Assembly (NCBI GenBank): GCA_949752735.1
Contig: OX457047.1
Coordinates: 21,158,171 to 21,222,170 of the forward strand
Length of the DNA stretch: 64,000 nucleotides
Source: Lumbricus terrestris
Taxonomy: Eukaryota; Annelida; Clitellata; Crassiclitellata; Lumbricidae
Reading direction: 5' to 3'
Under the pieces are notes generated by a model that did not search any database, was not told the DNA's origin, and was given only the letters and a program-made list of their open reading frames with translations. The translations under genes were made by a program, and so were the position numbers. Shown in pieces: positions 46,801 to 55,084 of this stretch. How positions within the stretch are numbered: position 1 is the first letter of the stretch; the number at the start of each line of letters is the position of its first letter.

Positions 46801-48174
46801 GATCAAACCACCACATTGATCAAACTATCAATTTTAAACAAGTCTCCGTCAGCCATGAGGGTCCACCAGGCTGCTGCACGACTTATTGGCGGGTTCACCA
46901 AGTCCGATCATGTATCCCAATATGTGCGAGGTCTTGCACTGGCTTCCTTTCCCGCAGCACATCTCATTTAGGATTGCAGCTTTGGTGTGGCGATGCTTAT
47001 CAGGCTGGGCACCCTCTTATCTGTGTGAGCTTTGTCTCCCTCTTTCCACTTGCATAGACCGCCGTGCACTGCACTCTACTGTCCATGGTGACTTAATGGT
47101 TCATTTCACTCGCATTGCAACAATGCAGAGGCGTTCGTTCGTTCTCTGTGGTTGGTCCAACAACCTGGAATGAACTTCCTTTGACTATGCAGCACTCCCA
47201 AATTGTTCTCAATTTCACAAACTGTTGAAGACTTTCTTTGCTTGATCTTGGCCAGGAGCATATCTGAGTAGGTACCTTGAAGGAGCGCTATATAAATTCT
47301 GATTGATTGATTATATTTATACGTCAGCAAACTACTTCCAGCCAAAGACTGCGAAGAGTAAAGATATTATCTATGGCACACTGCACATGGGTTGTGTATT
47401 AAGTCACACACACGCTTGGACATTCTGGCCTAAGCTAATAAAACTATCGAGTGTGTATGCTGAAATGTAGATTTGATTACATTCTGAAAGTAACAAAACT
47501 GACTCTGACCAATGGGGGGGGTACCTGCACAGCCTGAGAACTTGTGCAAAGTGCATCACACGGTGTGCACAACCCATTGATACACCACTGACTGGGGTCC
47601 TGGGAATAGGATCAGAATATGCTTTGTGAGGATCGGTCGGTTAGGCGTTGTGAGGATCTGGGGGTTAATGTCGTCATTAGATAAAACGCCAACAAACTTT
47701 CCGCCCCGGAAGTGATATCTATCACACGCGTAGTAATCTTCCGCAGCAGAAGCACAACGCAGCCTACGCTTCAAAAGATGCTATATAACTGTCCAATTAC
47801 GATTACGTAATTTACAATATACATGACGCAACTTTAGAAAATTAAACTGGTCATTCACAACTTGATTGACATAATTTACTCAAAACCCCCATGGCTATAG
47901 TCAATCATATCCGTGCTAGTTAAAGCCCTGGGCACCTATCAGTATACAAACGCTGTGTAAGTGGCATCACAACACGAGTACCGAGGTCAAGCCGGTTTCA
48001 CGTGACACGCTACACACAGTCAGAACTAAATTATACGCTAACAACAAACTGAGCATAGTTGAATAAGTCAAAATGATAAAGAAATCGAGGTCTTACAGAT
48101 TTTCCTATCCCAAGCCATGCATAATAATCGTCTTTTTCAACAAGGTCAGCGTTGATATCTTCGTACGCCGCCAT
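31799..48174 (-). CDS. DNAJC11: DNAJC11, mitochondrial J-domain protein, 17 coding exons
   Basis: The exons listed separately give 1692 nt, 563 residues plus stop (human is 559), all junctions in phase. The J domain (about 15-81) reads [20 protein letters not shown] with HPD at 44-46, and DPQKRAIYD. Then [11 protein letters not shown]...[10 protein letters not shown]...[25 protein letters not shown], and the predicted beta-rich middle ([27 protein letters not shown]). A hydrophobic segment [19 protein letters not shown] is near 382-400. The C-terminal DUF3395 region carries [14 protein letters not shown] and [12 protein letters not shown]. These agree with the human protein as remembered. DNAJC11 associates with the mitochondrial outer membrane and the MICOS/SAMM50 bridging complex, and supports cristae organisation. 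One intron uses a GC donor. Introns carry many MITEs. Confidence 0.96.
32146..32307. mobile_element. hAT-type MITE (CAGTGGCGTAG family), DNAJC11 intron 16
   Basis: Inverted ends CAGTGGCGTAGGCA/TGGCTACGCCACTG with exact 8-bp duplication GCTCATAC (32138-32145, 32308-32315). 162 bp, G/C-tract-rich. A related end lies at 48613. Confidence 0.93.
32959..33322. mobile_element. hAT-type MITE (GGTTCCCAACC family), DNAJC11 intron 16
   Basis: Ends CAGCGGTTCCCAACC/GGTTGGGAACCACTG, exact duplication CTCTATCT (32951-32958, 33323-33330). 364 bp, with several GTGGCCC motifs near both ends. Its right duplication ends about 50 bp from the exon 16 donor. Confidence 0.93.
33381..33510 (-). CDS. DNAJC11: DNAJC11 exon 16
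   Basis: 130 nt, acceptor CTTTACAG, donor GTCAGT. Encodes [20 protein letters not shown] to DKILIPNA. Confidence 0.94.
34000..34070 (+). mobile_element. Possible LINE 3' tail fragment
   Basis: GTGCCCTTAATACGGTGCTATATAAATC followed by ATTATTATT, similar to the CR1-like tail. Confidence 0.4.
34340..34424 (-). CDS. DNAJC11: DNAJC11 exon 15
   Basis: 85 nt, acceptor GTTTTTAG, donor GTGAGC. Encodes [20 protein letters not shown] and then ILPQGTVL. Confidence 0.94.
34763..34966. mobile_element. hAT-type MITE (CAGGGCTT family), copy 2, DNAJC11 intron 14
   Basis: Same family as 17115-17320 (shared CCATCCTCCA, ACTTCCAATCGGATGA, CCATTTAGAACTGCACAT). Ends CAGGGCTT/AAGCCCTG; exact duplication CGACATCC (34755-34762, 34967-34974). 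204 bp. Confidence 0.93.
35017..35123 (-). CDS. DNAJC11: DNAJC11 exon 14
   Basis: 107 nt, acceptor CTGATCAG, donor GTTAGT. Encodes [20 protein letters not shown] and then [15 protein letters not shown]. Confidence 0.94.
35225..35300 (-). mobile_element. Possible LINE 3' tail in DNAJC11 intron 13
   Basis: On the minus strand GCAGATGGAGTAATAAAGGC is followed by CTTACTTACTTACT, the layout of a LINE 3' end with a tetranucleotide tail. No coding part is recognised. Confidence 0.35.
35730..35860. repeat. Dispersed repeat, copy 1 (DNAJC11 intron 13)
   Basis: Shares CATACAGTGCACCA, ACTCTGTAATGTCCAG and CTGGACAAAGTTCA in the same order with 44425-44520. Identity of this repeat is unknown. Confidence 0.75.
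36188..36257 (-). CDS. DNAJC11: DNAJC11 exon 13
   Basis: 70 nt, acceptor ATTGTAG, donor GTGAGT. Encodes the charged [20 protein letters not shown] and then TIT. The sequence itself is poorly conserved; phase and position support it. Confidence 0.85.
36742..36897 (-). CDS. DNAJC11: DNAJC11 exon 12 (hydrophobic segment)
   Basis: 156 nt, acceptor CTTTCAG, donor GTAAGT. Encodes [20 protein letters not shown], then a membrane-like stretch, and PYLRQQKV. Confidence 0.93.
37748..37864 (-). CDS. DNAJC11: DNAJC11 exon 11
   Basis: 117 nt, acceptor GTGTTTAG, donor GTACCA. Encodes [20 protein letters not shown] to [10 protein letters not shown]. Confidence 0.94.
38290..38480 (+). mobile_element. Possible tRNA-like SINE
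   Basis: CTGGCGTAGAGTGCGAG followed by GTGAGTTTGAGCCCC loosely fits A- and B-box spacing, and the sequence ends in an ATTCT-rich tail. Tentative. Confidence 0.3.
38490..38810 (-). mobile_element. CR1-like LINE 3' fragment, DNAJC11 intron 10
   Basis: Minus-strand frames read [17 protein letters not shown] and [14 protein letters not shown], a reverse-transcriptase C-terminus with a frameshift, then the tail CTGGGAGCGCCTCTGGCTAG. Inactive. Confidence 0.75.
38837..38919 (-). CDS. DNAJC11: DNAJC11 exon 10
   Basis: 83 nt, acceptor CTTTTGCAG, donor GTACTG. Encodes [20 protein letters not shown] and then AKVKGTL. Confidence 0.94.
39280..39404 (-). CDS. DNAJC11: DNAJC11 exon 9 (GC donor)
   Basis: 125 nt, acceptor TATGTGAAG. 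Encodes [20 protein letters not shown] to HHALIGCQ. The donor is CAG, then GCAAGC. No GT nearby keeps both frame and homology to exon 10. Confidence 0.92.
39717..39784 (-). CDS. DNAJC11: DNAJC11 exon 8
   Basis: 68 nt, acceptor TTTATAG, donor GTGAGT. Encodes [20 protein letters not shown] and then NA. Confidence 0.93.
39925..40961. mobile_element. 1037-bp TIR element with internal tandem copies, DNAJC11 intron 7
   Basis: A perfect 28-bp inverted repeat at the ends (39925-39952, 40934-40961), starting GGTTGAGAATTATAAGGCTC. The AAGGCTCTATGTCCA core also recurs inside at about 40066, 40098, 40487 and 40723. Interior: a ~230-bp unit twice in tandem (about 40478-40720 and 40721-40910) and a GTACAAGTCACGTGATT duplication. 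No ORF; target duplication not clear. Confidence 0.8.
41090..41248 (-). repeat. 21-bp tandem array copying the exon 7 splice donor
   Basis: On the minus strand the donor reads GTGAGTTGTTTATC and is followed by 21-bp units: GTGAGTTGTTTATCACAGCA at 41219, then TTGAGTTGTTTATTAC, GTGGGTTGTTTATCAC and GTCAATTGTTTATGGC. The array begins at the exon-intron junction. Confidence 0.9.
41249..41316 (-). CDS. DNAJC11: DNAJC11 exon 7
   Basis: 68 nt, acceptor TGTTTTAG, donor GTGAGT. Encodes [20 protein letters not shown] and then KR. The donor is followed directly by a 21-bp array that copies the donor sequence. Confidence 0.93.
41481..42080. mobile_element. Foldback element with repeated GCGCGC-type termini, DNAJC11 intron 6
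   Basis: Left end GGCGCCGTAACAAAAGCGCG and right end ending CGCGCTTTTGACGGGTCACC are inverted. Each end is built of tandem ~15-bp units (AAAAGCGCGCAG, CAAATGCGCGCAG) in opposite orientation. Exact 9-bp duplication GGATAGCCA (41472-41480, 42081-42089). The middle is AT-rich and non-coding. 600 bp. Confidence 0.92.
42545..42719 (-). CDS. DNAJC11: DNAJC11 exon 6
   Basis: 175 nt, acceptor CTATATAG, donor GTAGGT. Encodes [20 protein letters not shown] through GWAE. Confidence 0.95.
43107..43174 (-). CDS. DNAJC11: DNAJC11 exon 5
   Basis: 68 nt, acceptor CTTTTAG, donor GTAAGT. Encodes [20 protein letters not shown] and then SEQ. Confidence 0.95.
43305..43385 (-). mobile_element. LINE 3' tail with ATGA repeat
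   Basis: On the minus strand GAGCGCCTCTGAGTAGATAT, GAAGAGGCGCTATAG, then (ATGA)n. Same tail as at 63295-63370. Confidence 0.7.
43971..44055. ncRNA. Strong 85-nt hairpin in DNAJC11 intron 4 (miRNA-like or MITE)
   Basis: Arms of 32 nt (43971-44002 and 44024-44055) match at 29 of 32 positions around a 21-nt loop. The stem contains CTAAAGTGGTTCATC with its exact inverse. Size fits a pre-miRNA, but a minimal palindromic transposon would look the same. The intron is transcribed from the minus strand. Confidence 0.35.
44410..44520. repeat. Dispersed repeat, copy 2 (DNAJC11 intron 4)
   Basis: Homologous in order and orientation to 35730-35860 (CATACAGCGCACCA, ACTCTGTAATGTCCAG, CTGGACAAAGTTCA). The minus-strand frames over it are not conserved in copy 1. 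Confidence 0.75.
44807..44908 (-). CDS. DNAJC11: DNAJC11 exon 4
   Basis: 102 nt, 34 codons, [20 protein letters not shown] to LQQRTNPK. Donor GTACAG. Confidence 0.94.
45375..45480 (-). mobile_element. LINE 3' tail fragment, DNAJC11 intron 3
   Basis: Minus strand: GGTCAGGAGTGCCTCTGAGG, then AGAAGTGGCACTATATGAAA, a diverged CR1-like tail just downstream of exon 3. Confidence 0.6.
45525..45598 (-). CDS. DNAJC11: DNAJC11 exon 3
   Basis: 74 nt, acceptor TTCTTCAG, donor GTACGT. Encodes [15 protein letters not shown] and LETEGWQ, the end of the J domain. Confidence 0.95.
46511..46640 (-). CDS. DNAJC11: DNAJC11 exon 2 (J domain with HPD)
   Basis: 130 nt, acceptor TTTGTAG, donor GTGAGT. Encodes [20 protein letters not shown] and then KHFD to KRAHE. 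Confidence 0.96.
46845..47315 (+). mobile_element. CR1-like LINE 3' end, DNAJC11 intron 1
   Basis: Reads [38 protein letters not shown] and WSNNLE, the conserved C-terminus of CR1-like reverse transcriptases with frameshifts. Ends with GAGTAGGTACCTTGAAGG, GCGCTATATAAATTCTG and (GATT)3. Inactive, antisense to DNAJC11. Confidence 0.88.
48097..48174 (-). CDS. DNAJC11: DNAJC11 exon 1
   Basis: 26 codons, [20 protein letters not shown] then LGIGKS, donor GTAAGA. The start has A at -3 and overlaps a YY1-like AAAATGGCGGC (48167-48177). Confidence 0.93.
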
Positions 48175-48395
48175 TTTATAGAGTGTATCGTCAAATGTTG
48201 CCCTTCAAACCTACTTTCTGGTTCGAAACATGATGCGCTAGCGTCTATGCGAACGTCCATGTCCATGTAACTAAAGCGCTATATAAGAATACAGTGAATA
48301 CTGAAGTAGCCTACCGTAATAAACGCGCAAATTTGCAAACGAAAGAAATTAATATTTCCAAAAAGTCTTTAGCACTTCAACAAACAACTCTAGAA
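48175..48395. other. 5' flank of DNAJC11
   Basis: Probable promoter region of DNAJC11 on the minus strand. No TATA box at a fitting distance is clear; the YY1-like start motif suggests a TATA-less promoter. Confidence 0.4.
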
Positions 48396-48396
48396 A

Positions 48397-48560
48397 GCAG
48401 GGGCGGAGAATTTTCGAAGGGGGGGTCAAACTTTTGGGTGATCTTTGCCAGAAAAAATCTGATGACCTTTTTAGTCGTTTGGTCGAAATGCCTGGAAAAT
48501 AGGAAAATATACCAATTTTCCCTGCCAAAATAACTGATGGCCTTTTTTTAGTCATCATGC
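48397..48560. mobile_element. MITE remnant, AGTCATCA family
   Basis: AGCAGGGGCGGAGAATTTTC at the left, CTTTTTTTTAGTCATCATG at the right, GATGACCTTTTTAGTC within. Related to the GGGCGGATCC family; target duplication not found. Confidence 0.5.
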
Positions 48561-48612
48561 ATGCATGCAGTCATCTTGTCGACGTAATCTCTGCATGCAA
48601 TAAAATAGGCCC

Positions 48613-48910
48613 AGTGGCGTAGCCAGGAATTTATTATGGGAGGGGTTTGGGGGTTTATGGCCTGGCCAGATAGATGCCCTTCCTGACACCAACCCAACAG
48701 TATTACAGAAAATAAAAAGGGAATAAAGTTATAAAGGGAATAAAGTAAGAAAACAATTGCTACGTAGCCTATATATAGCTACTACAAGCAATTGTTTTGT
48801 TCTTTCTTATTTAAGTGGAAGTATATTTTAGCGTAACATTTAAAAAAAACTTTTCCCTAAACCAATGGGGATTTTAACTTTTAATCCCTCTAAACCCTCT
48901 AGTCGTCGTA
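48613..48910. mobile_element. CAGTGGCGTAG-family MITE, right end unclear
   Basis: Begins CAGTGGCGTAGCCAGGAATT, the exact inverse of the right end of 32146-32307. The opposite terminus is not recognisable, so it is truncated or interrupted. The interior includes a 22-bp-scale inverted repeat around CAATTGCTACGTAG/CTACTACAAGCAATTG. Confidence 0.6.
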
Positions 48911-49109
48911 TCCTGCTTTTCTCTCTAGCTGCATTGATTTAATGCTTGTTGAAAACGGGGGGGCACGCACTTTTATGCACTATGCACTTTTAAATCCGGG
49001 GCCATGGCCGTATTGGCCCTCTGGATCTGCTCCAACCAGGAAGAATAATGTGACTTGAGAAAACGGGGCATCAGCAGGCATTTCGGTCAAATGAGTTAAT
49101 TGTCATAAA

Positions 49110-49426
49110 CAGTGGCGGCGCTAGTGGGGGAGGGGTTAGGGGGCTATAAAAGGCAACCCGAGGGCTAAGCCCCTTAGAAAAGGTCCAGCCGGGTTTTTTT
49201 ACTTGTAAAAGTGAAATATTATTCCCACGATAACCTCGCCAAAAATGAAACAAGACTTTTAAAAAAGGTCGTCAGAAATTTTGGCGGATGAAAATGGAAA
49301 TCTTCCCTGAGATTTCGGCCGGATGACTAAAAAAAGTCGTCAGAAATTTTGGCGGATGAAAATGGAAGCTAGATTTCCTCCGCGAGGCTTCAGCCCCCCA
49401 AAGCTGAAATTCTGGCGCCGCCACTG
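49110..49426. mobile_element. MITE (CAGTGGCGGCGC family)
   Basis: Ends CAGTGGCGGCGCTAG/TGGCGCCGCCACTG; 8-bp duplication GTCATAAA/GTCATAGA (one mismatch). The interior has GTCGTCAGAAATTTTGGCGG twice. 317 bp. Confidence 0.88.
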
Positions 49427-49759
49427 GTCATAGAGAACCTCGGGCATGAAACCACAACGGAACGGATTATTCGTTTGATGAAAAGTCCCACCAAGGTCTG
49501 GGCAGGCAAGACCTCGACGTGCGAAACAATAGTTATTGTATAGCCATGGAAACATCACGGATAGTTGCAGTTGACTTTCAGAATTTTCAGAGCGAGCGAG
49601 CGAGCGAACGAGAGGTAGACAGACTGCAGACAGAGGCAAACAGGCAGATAGCGCGAGAATGCATGGCTAGCTAGCTATAGTGACGCAACAAACAAAACTT
49701 ACAAAAGGATAAACAGCGGGCTGGCGGGCGCGAGAGCAAGAGAGCAGTGTCGTCATAAA

Positions 49760-49960
49760 GAGGAGAGACGGCTGGTGCCATAATATTGACATAATCGAGC
49801 AGTGACGTAACAGAGACGGCTGGTGCCATAGACATAATCGAGCAGTGACGTAACAGATCGAGTACGGCGGCCAAAAAAAATTGCAGCGACGCAATGAACA
49901 GAAGCCGAGATAGAGAATGCAAAAGAAACAGATCTAGAGAGCAGTGACGTAACAAATAAT
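49760..49960. repeat. Tandem repeat with CRE-like TGACGTAA boxes
   Basis: AGAGACGGCTGGTGCCATA plus GACATAATCGAGCAGTGACG is repeated twice in about 45 bp. TGACGTAA occurs at 49803-49810, 49846-49853 and 49945-49952. Transcription-factor use is only inferred. Confidence 0.6.
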
Positions 49961-50018
49961 AGAATAAGAGATTCGCCCATGCAAAATGTTCGAAATTGAG
50001 CCATTGCATTGCCCTACG

Positions 50019-50020
<2 letters not shown>

Positions 50021-50061
<41 letters not shown>

Positions 50062-50150
50062 AGGGAGGGAGGGAGGGAGGGAGGGAGGGAGGGAGGGAGG
50101 GAGGGAGGGAGGGAGGGAGATACAGACAGACAGACAGACAGACAGACAGT
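50021..50150. repeat. Compound (GA)n (GGGA)n (CAGA)n microsatellite
   Basis: Three simple repeats in series. It abuts the left boundary of the first 5-kb unit. Confidence 0.97.
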
Positions 50151-50359
50151 CATCACGCCATTTGAAAGGTTCTGATTTCAAACAGCCGTTGTAGGCCTAC
50201 TTTAAGCACTAATAGCCTAATTAATAGTATAAGACAATGTCATTAACGTCATATATAGTTGCCAAGAGACTGTCCGGTTTTTTATAACTCAGTATCAAAT
50301 GGGTTCAAAAACGGATTGACTGATTACCGTACAATGCACCGTGTACCGTACGTACCGGC

Positions 50360-50685
50360 CAGGGGCGGATCCAGGGGGGGCAATCCGGCCATGCCCCCAT
50401 TTAGAAATTTAGAAATTTTTGACCAGATATATTCTGTCCCGAAAAGTTGACTTGCCCCCCCGCGAGTAGAGCTCGTATGTCCGTGCCCAGAGCGGCGAAG
50501 AAGGTCATCATGCTGCAGTGTCTTAGATGGAGGGAAATTAAAGACCGATGACTAAAAAAAGGTCATCAGTTTTTTCGGCGAATGGAAGACGAAATTTTTT
50601 CCCGGTTTCCTGGACCAAGACCCACACTTTTGGCCACCCCCCCCATAGAAAATAAAAAATTTCTGTATCCGCCCTTGGTTACTTG
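50360..50685. mobile_element. MITE, GGGCGGATCC family, copy 3 (unit 1)
   Basis: Left end CAGGGGCGGATCCAGG; the right end contains TGTATCCGCCCTTGG. 8-bp duplication GTACCGGC (50352-50359, 50686-50693), with 6 extra bases after the inverted terminus. Interior AAAAAAAGGTCATCAG and GGACCAAGACC. Confidence 0.8.
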
Positions 50686-52245
50686 GTACCGGCAATAAGT
50701 ATGTGTTTTCAAAACATGAGATTAAATACGTCATTAAAAAGAAACCCATCAACTTCCTGAAAGTGTTGCGGCAGACGATGACCACTTGTGATCAGCGTTT
50801 CTAATGCAAATAATATTTACTTTAGAAAAGCTCACAAGTGGTTATCGTCTACATTGCACTACATGATCCAGATAATATATATCTGGATGTGTCCGATGTA
50901 GTCTTATGCTGTTTAATTGACCACACTACAGTTTCTGGAAATAGTAATTATGTAAGCCATATAGTCCTAATATGTTGCTGTGACTTTTCCACTTATTGTT
51001 TAACCAATGGCTGAATAGATGCCGTCCAGAAAGTAAATAAATGATGAAGTATTAAACTCATATGTCACTCAATTTCAATTAGGCTGCGACAAATAAAAAC
51101 TCTTAGCCGGGTTGAGATCTGGTCAAAATTCGTTGTATATAGCCTGTACAATTAAAATTTTCTGCTGCTGCCTGGTCTCTTTACACCTAACCAAGCTGCA
51201 TTTCTTTATTTAGGCTATCAAATGTTCAATAATGATTATTTCATGACTCGAGAGCAGATAGATTCGCGCATATTATATGGATTGTGGGAGGCACAGTTTC
51301 TCCGTCTGCATGTATGGGCTCTGCAGGTTGTTAACCATCACGTCCTTGTTCTCCTAACCGGTTGTTCGGGGGCCTGTAATGACTACCGCTTGCAAGACAG
51401 CGTTAGGCCTTAAATGAATGAAATCCAACGCTCCATATACCGGCATATGCAACAGATGATATCTGCAATGACTATATTGTAGGTTGGACTTAATCGTCCT
51501 AGAGGTCGATGAAGTTACAGCTCCTTACTTTATTGTTCAATTGCAATTCAAAATACTTCTGCTCTATTTCATATCTTTTAAATACTGTCATCCGTCCAAA
51601 GGAAGATAATAATTATAAATAACTAATTAAATGAAAATTGAATTGAATTGAATAATTACATATTGTGTATAGCATACAAGTTCTGTGCGGTGATCTACAT
51701 AATTATATCTTGTGCTTGTTGCTGTTTAACGACGACACTGTCAAATCAAAACGATGATTAGTGTCGCCCTCCTACTTTTTCCAGACTTGTGACTGACACT
51801 AACATAATATAACATAAGGTGACATAACATAAAATAGCATACGTCATGGCATATGTTATGTACATGTAACAGCAAAACTATAGGGCTGTCCCAAATAGGT
51901 GATCAGCATAGGTGCAATCACGTCCCAAAACTTGGGGGGACCATAATAATAAAGTTAGGGGACCACTCAAAAGTTGGGGGACGCGTCCCGTGGGTCCCAT
52001 AGGGTGGTTGCGCCTATGGTGATCAGCACCCCTCGGCCGAATTATAGGCCAATTGGACCATTGCAACTATTTAGCCGAATACGAACACGATTACGAAAAG
52101 TGCATAAATTGGTCTACCGATAAAATTATTAAAATTTCCCACTATAATAAAAAAAGTTTCACTTCGGTAAATTTAATTCGTGAACTAAAAGTAGTTTTAA
52201 ACAGTTAACCAAATGTAATTTTTGCATCCTTCTGCCAGTCTGTGT

Positions 52246-53046
52246 GGTTGTAGGACATTAGCCCCCCTGGACATTATCCCCCCCGGACATTGTCCCCCCC
52301 GGACATTAGCCCCCCTGGACATATTCCCCCCCGATTTTGCGTAGGACATTAGCCCCCCCGGACAAAGTCCCCCCTATGTGCAAATCGTAGAATAATGCCG
52401 TAACCGATAAGACTTGTCACTGGCATTCACATGCAAACAAAAGTACTTAGTGTCATTTAGGTCCTAATTGTATCAATAGGCCTAAGCTTAGACTTAGATT
52501 TGAAATGAACGAATGGGAATCGTATGTAGGGCCTATAAGTCTATTTGTTTAGTGTCTCACAACAAAGATTTGTTAACGTCAGTTAGGCTATGTCTCAGCT
52601 TCCTAGACTTATTAGTGTCATTTCAATTCAAAATATTATTAGATTCAATACATTAGATAAATGAACGAATGGGTATCATATACAGTAAGTAGGCCTACTT
52701 GTTAGTGTCAGTTATGGCTACAACGAAGGTTTATTAACGACATTTACGTATGAGCTTCGTAGACTTCTTAGCGTCGTTTCAGGCCTTTAAAATGTCTTAT
52801 AATATACATATTAAACCTTCAATTAACTTAGTATATTCCTACAGGATGTTAAACTAATGTGTAATGTATAGATATTCATATAACATAGGCCCATTAATTA
52901 CATTTTGTGCATCACTTTCAGGTAATGCTATCATATACTGGGGAGGAAAATGTCCTACCCCGGGGGGGATAATGTCCGGGGGCTAATGTCCGGGGGGACA
53001 ATGTCCGGGGGGTATAATGTCCAGGGGGGGCTAATGTCCGTTTACC
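52246..53046. mobile_element. Foldback element with repeated GGACATT-type termini (unit 1)
   Basis: Left end GGTTGTAGGACATTAGCCCC and right end ending CTAATGTCCGTTTACC. Each terminus has four or more tandem GGACATTNNCCCCCC units in inverse orientation. Exact 8-bp duplication GTCTGTGT (52238-52245, 53047-53054); unit 2 keeps the empty site at 58213-58220. The interior has a ~160-bp unit repeated (ATGAACGAATGGGNATC at 52504 and 52662). No ORF, 801 bp. Confidence 0.95.
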
Positions 53047-53627
53047 GTCTGTGTACACTCGCCATATCCGACCGCTACTATTTGACCAAATAGCTATTAG
53101 GCCCACCATTCGGCCCTGAAGCGAATACAAAGCGAATGTTCAATTGGTACACCCCCAAACATGACGTAACATAACATAACAGACCAGACTTTCAAATCGC
53201 TGATCAGCTCGAGATGCTGAATGACCTCTATGCAGAGGTTGCTGTCTCTTGAATTGCAGTGTTTGATCTAGGCATCTCCAAGGGATGAGGGAGTTTTTAC
53301 CAGGAATTACATTTCTCCCTCAGAAATATTTGACCGCTGCTGGTTACATCGATCTTGCATTACGGTACATGGGAACGGTTATTAGCCTAGCTATAATGAA
53401 ATTATATGATTCAAGTCACTACTTGAATAAACACTTGTAGAATAAAGAAAGAACACGATATACTAAAAAATGGTCATCAGATCAGAAACATTAGATGATC
53501 TGTGATATTAGATACACATAGACTAAAAAAGGTCATCAGAAAGAAAGAAATATGAAACTGAGAAACCCTTCTTTTAATTGCTGCCTGCGCTATATGCCGT
53601 CTGTCGAACGGTCGTGTCTCCACCCCA

Positions 53628-53850
53628 CCCATCATGCACCTCCCATCCACCCCACCCATCATGCACCTCTCACCCATCATGCACCTCTCACCCATCATGC
53701 ACCTCCCACCCATCATGCACCTCCCACCCATCATGCACCTCTCACCCATCATGCACCTCCCACCCATCATGCACCTCCCACCCATCATGCACCTCCCACC
53801 CATCATGCACCTCTCACCCATCTTACACCTCCCACCCACCATCCAGTGGA
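53628..53850. repeat. 18-bp minisatellite (unit 1)
   Basis: About 12 copies of CACCCATCATGCACCTCY. Open in several frames as a six-residue repeat on both strands, which is not a gene. Unit 2 has only about two copies (58920-58965). Confidence 0.95.
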
Positions 53851-54157
53851 GCTAATACCACACGTACTCTTCTTGTGGAAATGGCCATCGAGAATGTCGC
53901 AATACTGCCTGATTCCAATGCATAATATTGTTTCAAACGATGGCCCTTGTTGCTGCAGTAATTCATTGAGCGCCGATTACTCGCGAGTGGGGGTGGATAC
54001 CTAATACTGCACTGTAACCTCTTGTGGAGCAGTTCAGCAGTTTTATGGCCGCGCAAGCTCGGCGGAAATGGAGAATGCTGCGATGCTGCTAAATTACAAT
54101 GCACATCTTACCTTGATTCTTGGAGGCCCAGGACCACGCCAGAGGTGGAGCTGGATG

Positions 54158-54548
54158 CAGGGCCGTCTTATCCATTAGGCACAGTAGGCACTGTGCCTAG
54201 GGCCTACGAACTTACCAGGGGCCTACGAAATCCTGAAAAGAAATATTAAAAAATAAATTCAGTGATTGCTGATTGGTCAATAGCTAACTTTTTAAGGCTA
54301 GAGATAGCTAATGAAACAGTAACATTGGCTAAGCTATATTTTGTTAATTTGCGGCTCGAGCTCTTTGCATTCGCGAAATCGCTTATAACGTCTCCAAATG
54401 TCATTTCTCGTATTAGGTCGTTTTCAATTGAAAGTAATGCAAGGGAGGATAATCGTGCCTGTCCCAGCGTTGGATAGGCCCTAGGGGCCTACGAATAGAT
54501 TAATATGCAAAAGTACCTAGTGCCTACAATGACCATAAAACGCGCCTG
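54158..54548. mobile_element. hAT-type MITE (CAGGGCCGTCTT family), private to unit 1
   Basis: Ends CAGGGCCGTCTTAT/ATAAAACGCGCCTG; exact duplication GCTGGATG (54150-54157, 54549-54556). The interior has repeated AGGGGCCTACGAA. 391 bp. Confidence 0.93.
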
Positions 54549-54737
54549 GCTGGATGGCCATCGAGAATGCCGCAATGATGCAAGATTGCATCACTGCAAT
54601 CATTACCTAATACCACATCATCCTTGACGAGCAGCTCAGCAATTTTATGGCTGCGCAATCTCGTTGGCCATCGAGAATGCTGCAAGATTCCAATGTATAT
54701 ATAATTGAAACAATGACACATGTCACTGTGATTCTTG

Positions 54738-55084
54738 ACTGGGGGCGGATCCGGGGGCCGATCTGGCCATGACCCCCCACCATTTAGAAGCTTTTTTACC
54801 AGCTATTCTCGCTCGGAAAGTTGGCGTGCCCCCAATGAGTAGTTCGGTAGGCCCCTCACCACGCCCACAAGGTCCGTATATGTATACGAGATCCGTACGA
54901 CTACAAAAGGTCATCAACTATTTTGGCGGATAAAATAGTATCTTTTTCTTGTGAGTTCGAGACAAAAGATTTTAAAAAGTCATCCGATTTTTGGTCGACC
55001 AAGACGAAATTTTCCCCTGTTCCCAGACCGAAATTTTTTTGCCAGCCTTCCCCCCACTCTTCGAAAATTTCTGTATCCACCCTT
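54738..55084. mobile_element. MITE, GGGCGGATCC family, copy 4 (unit 1)
   Basis: Flanked by GATTCTTG (54730-54737, 55085-55092). Same insertion point as 59181-59448 in unit 2, so it inserted before the segment was duplicated. Confidence 0.9.

Noticed and set aside
49671..50156. 161-codon minus-strand ORF
   Set aside because: Half is a compound microsatellite; the rest shows no family resemblance.
53477..54004. Long repetitive ORFs on both strands
   Set aside because: 18-bp minisatellite, a multiple of three; unit 2 has lost most copies.
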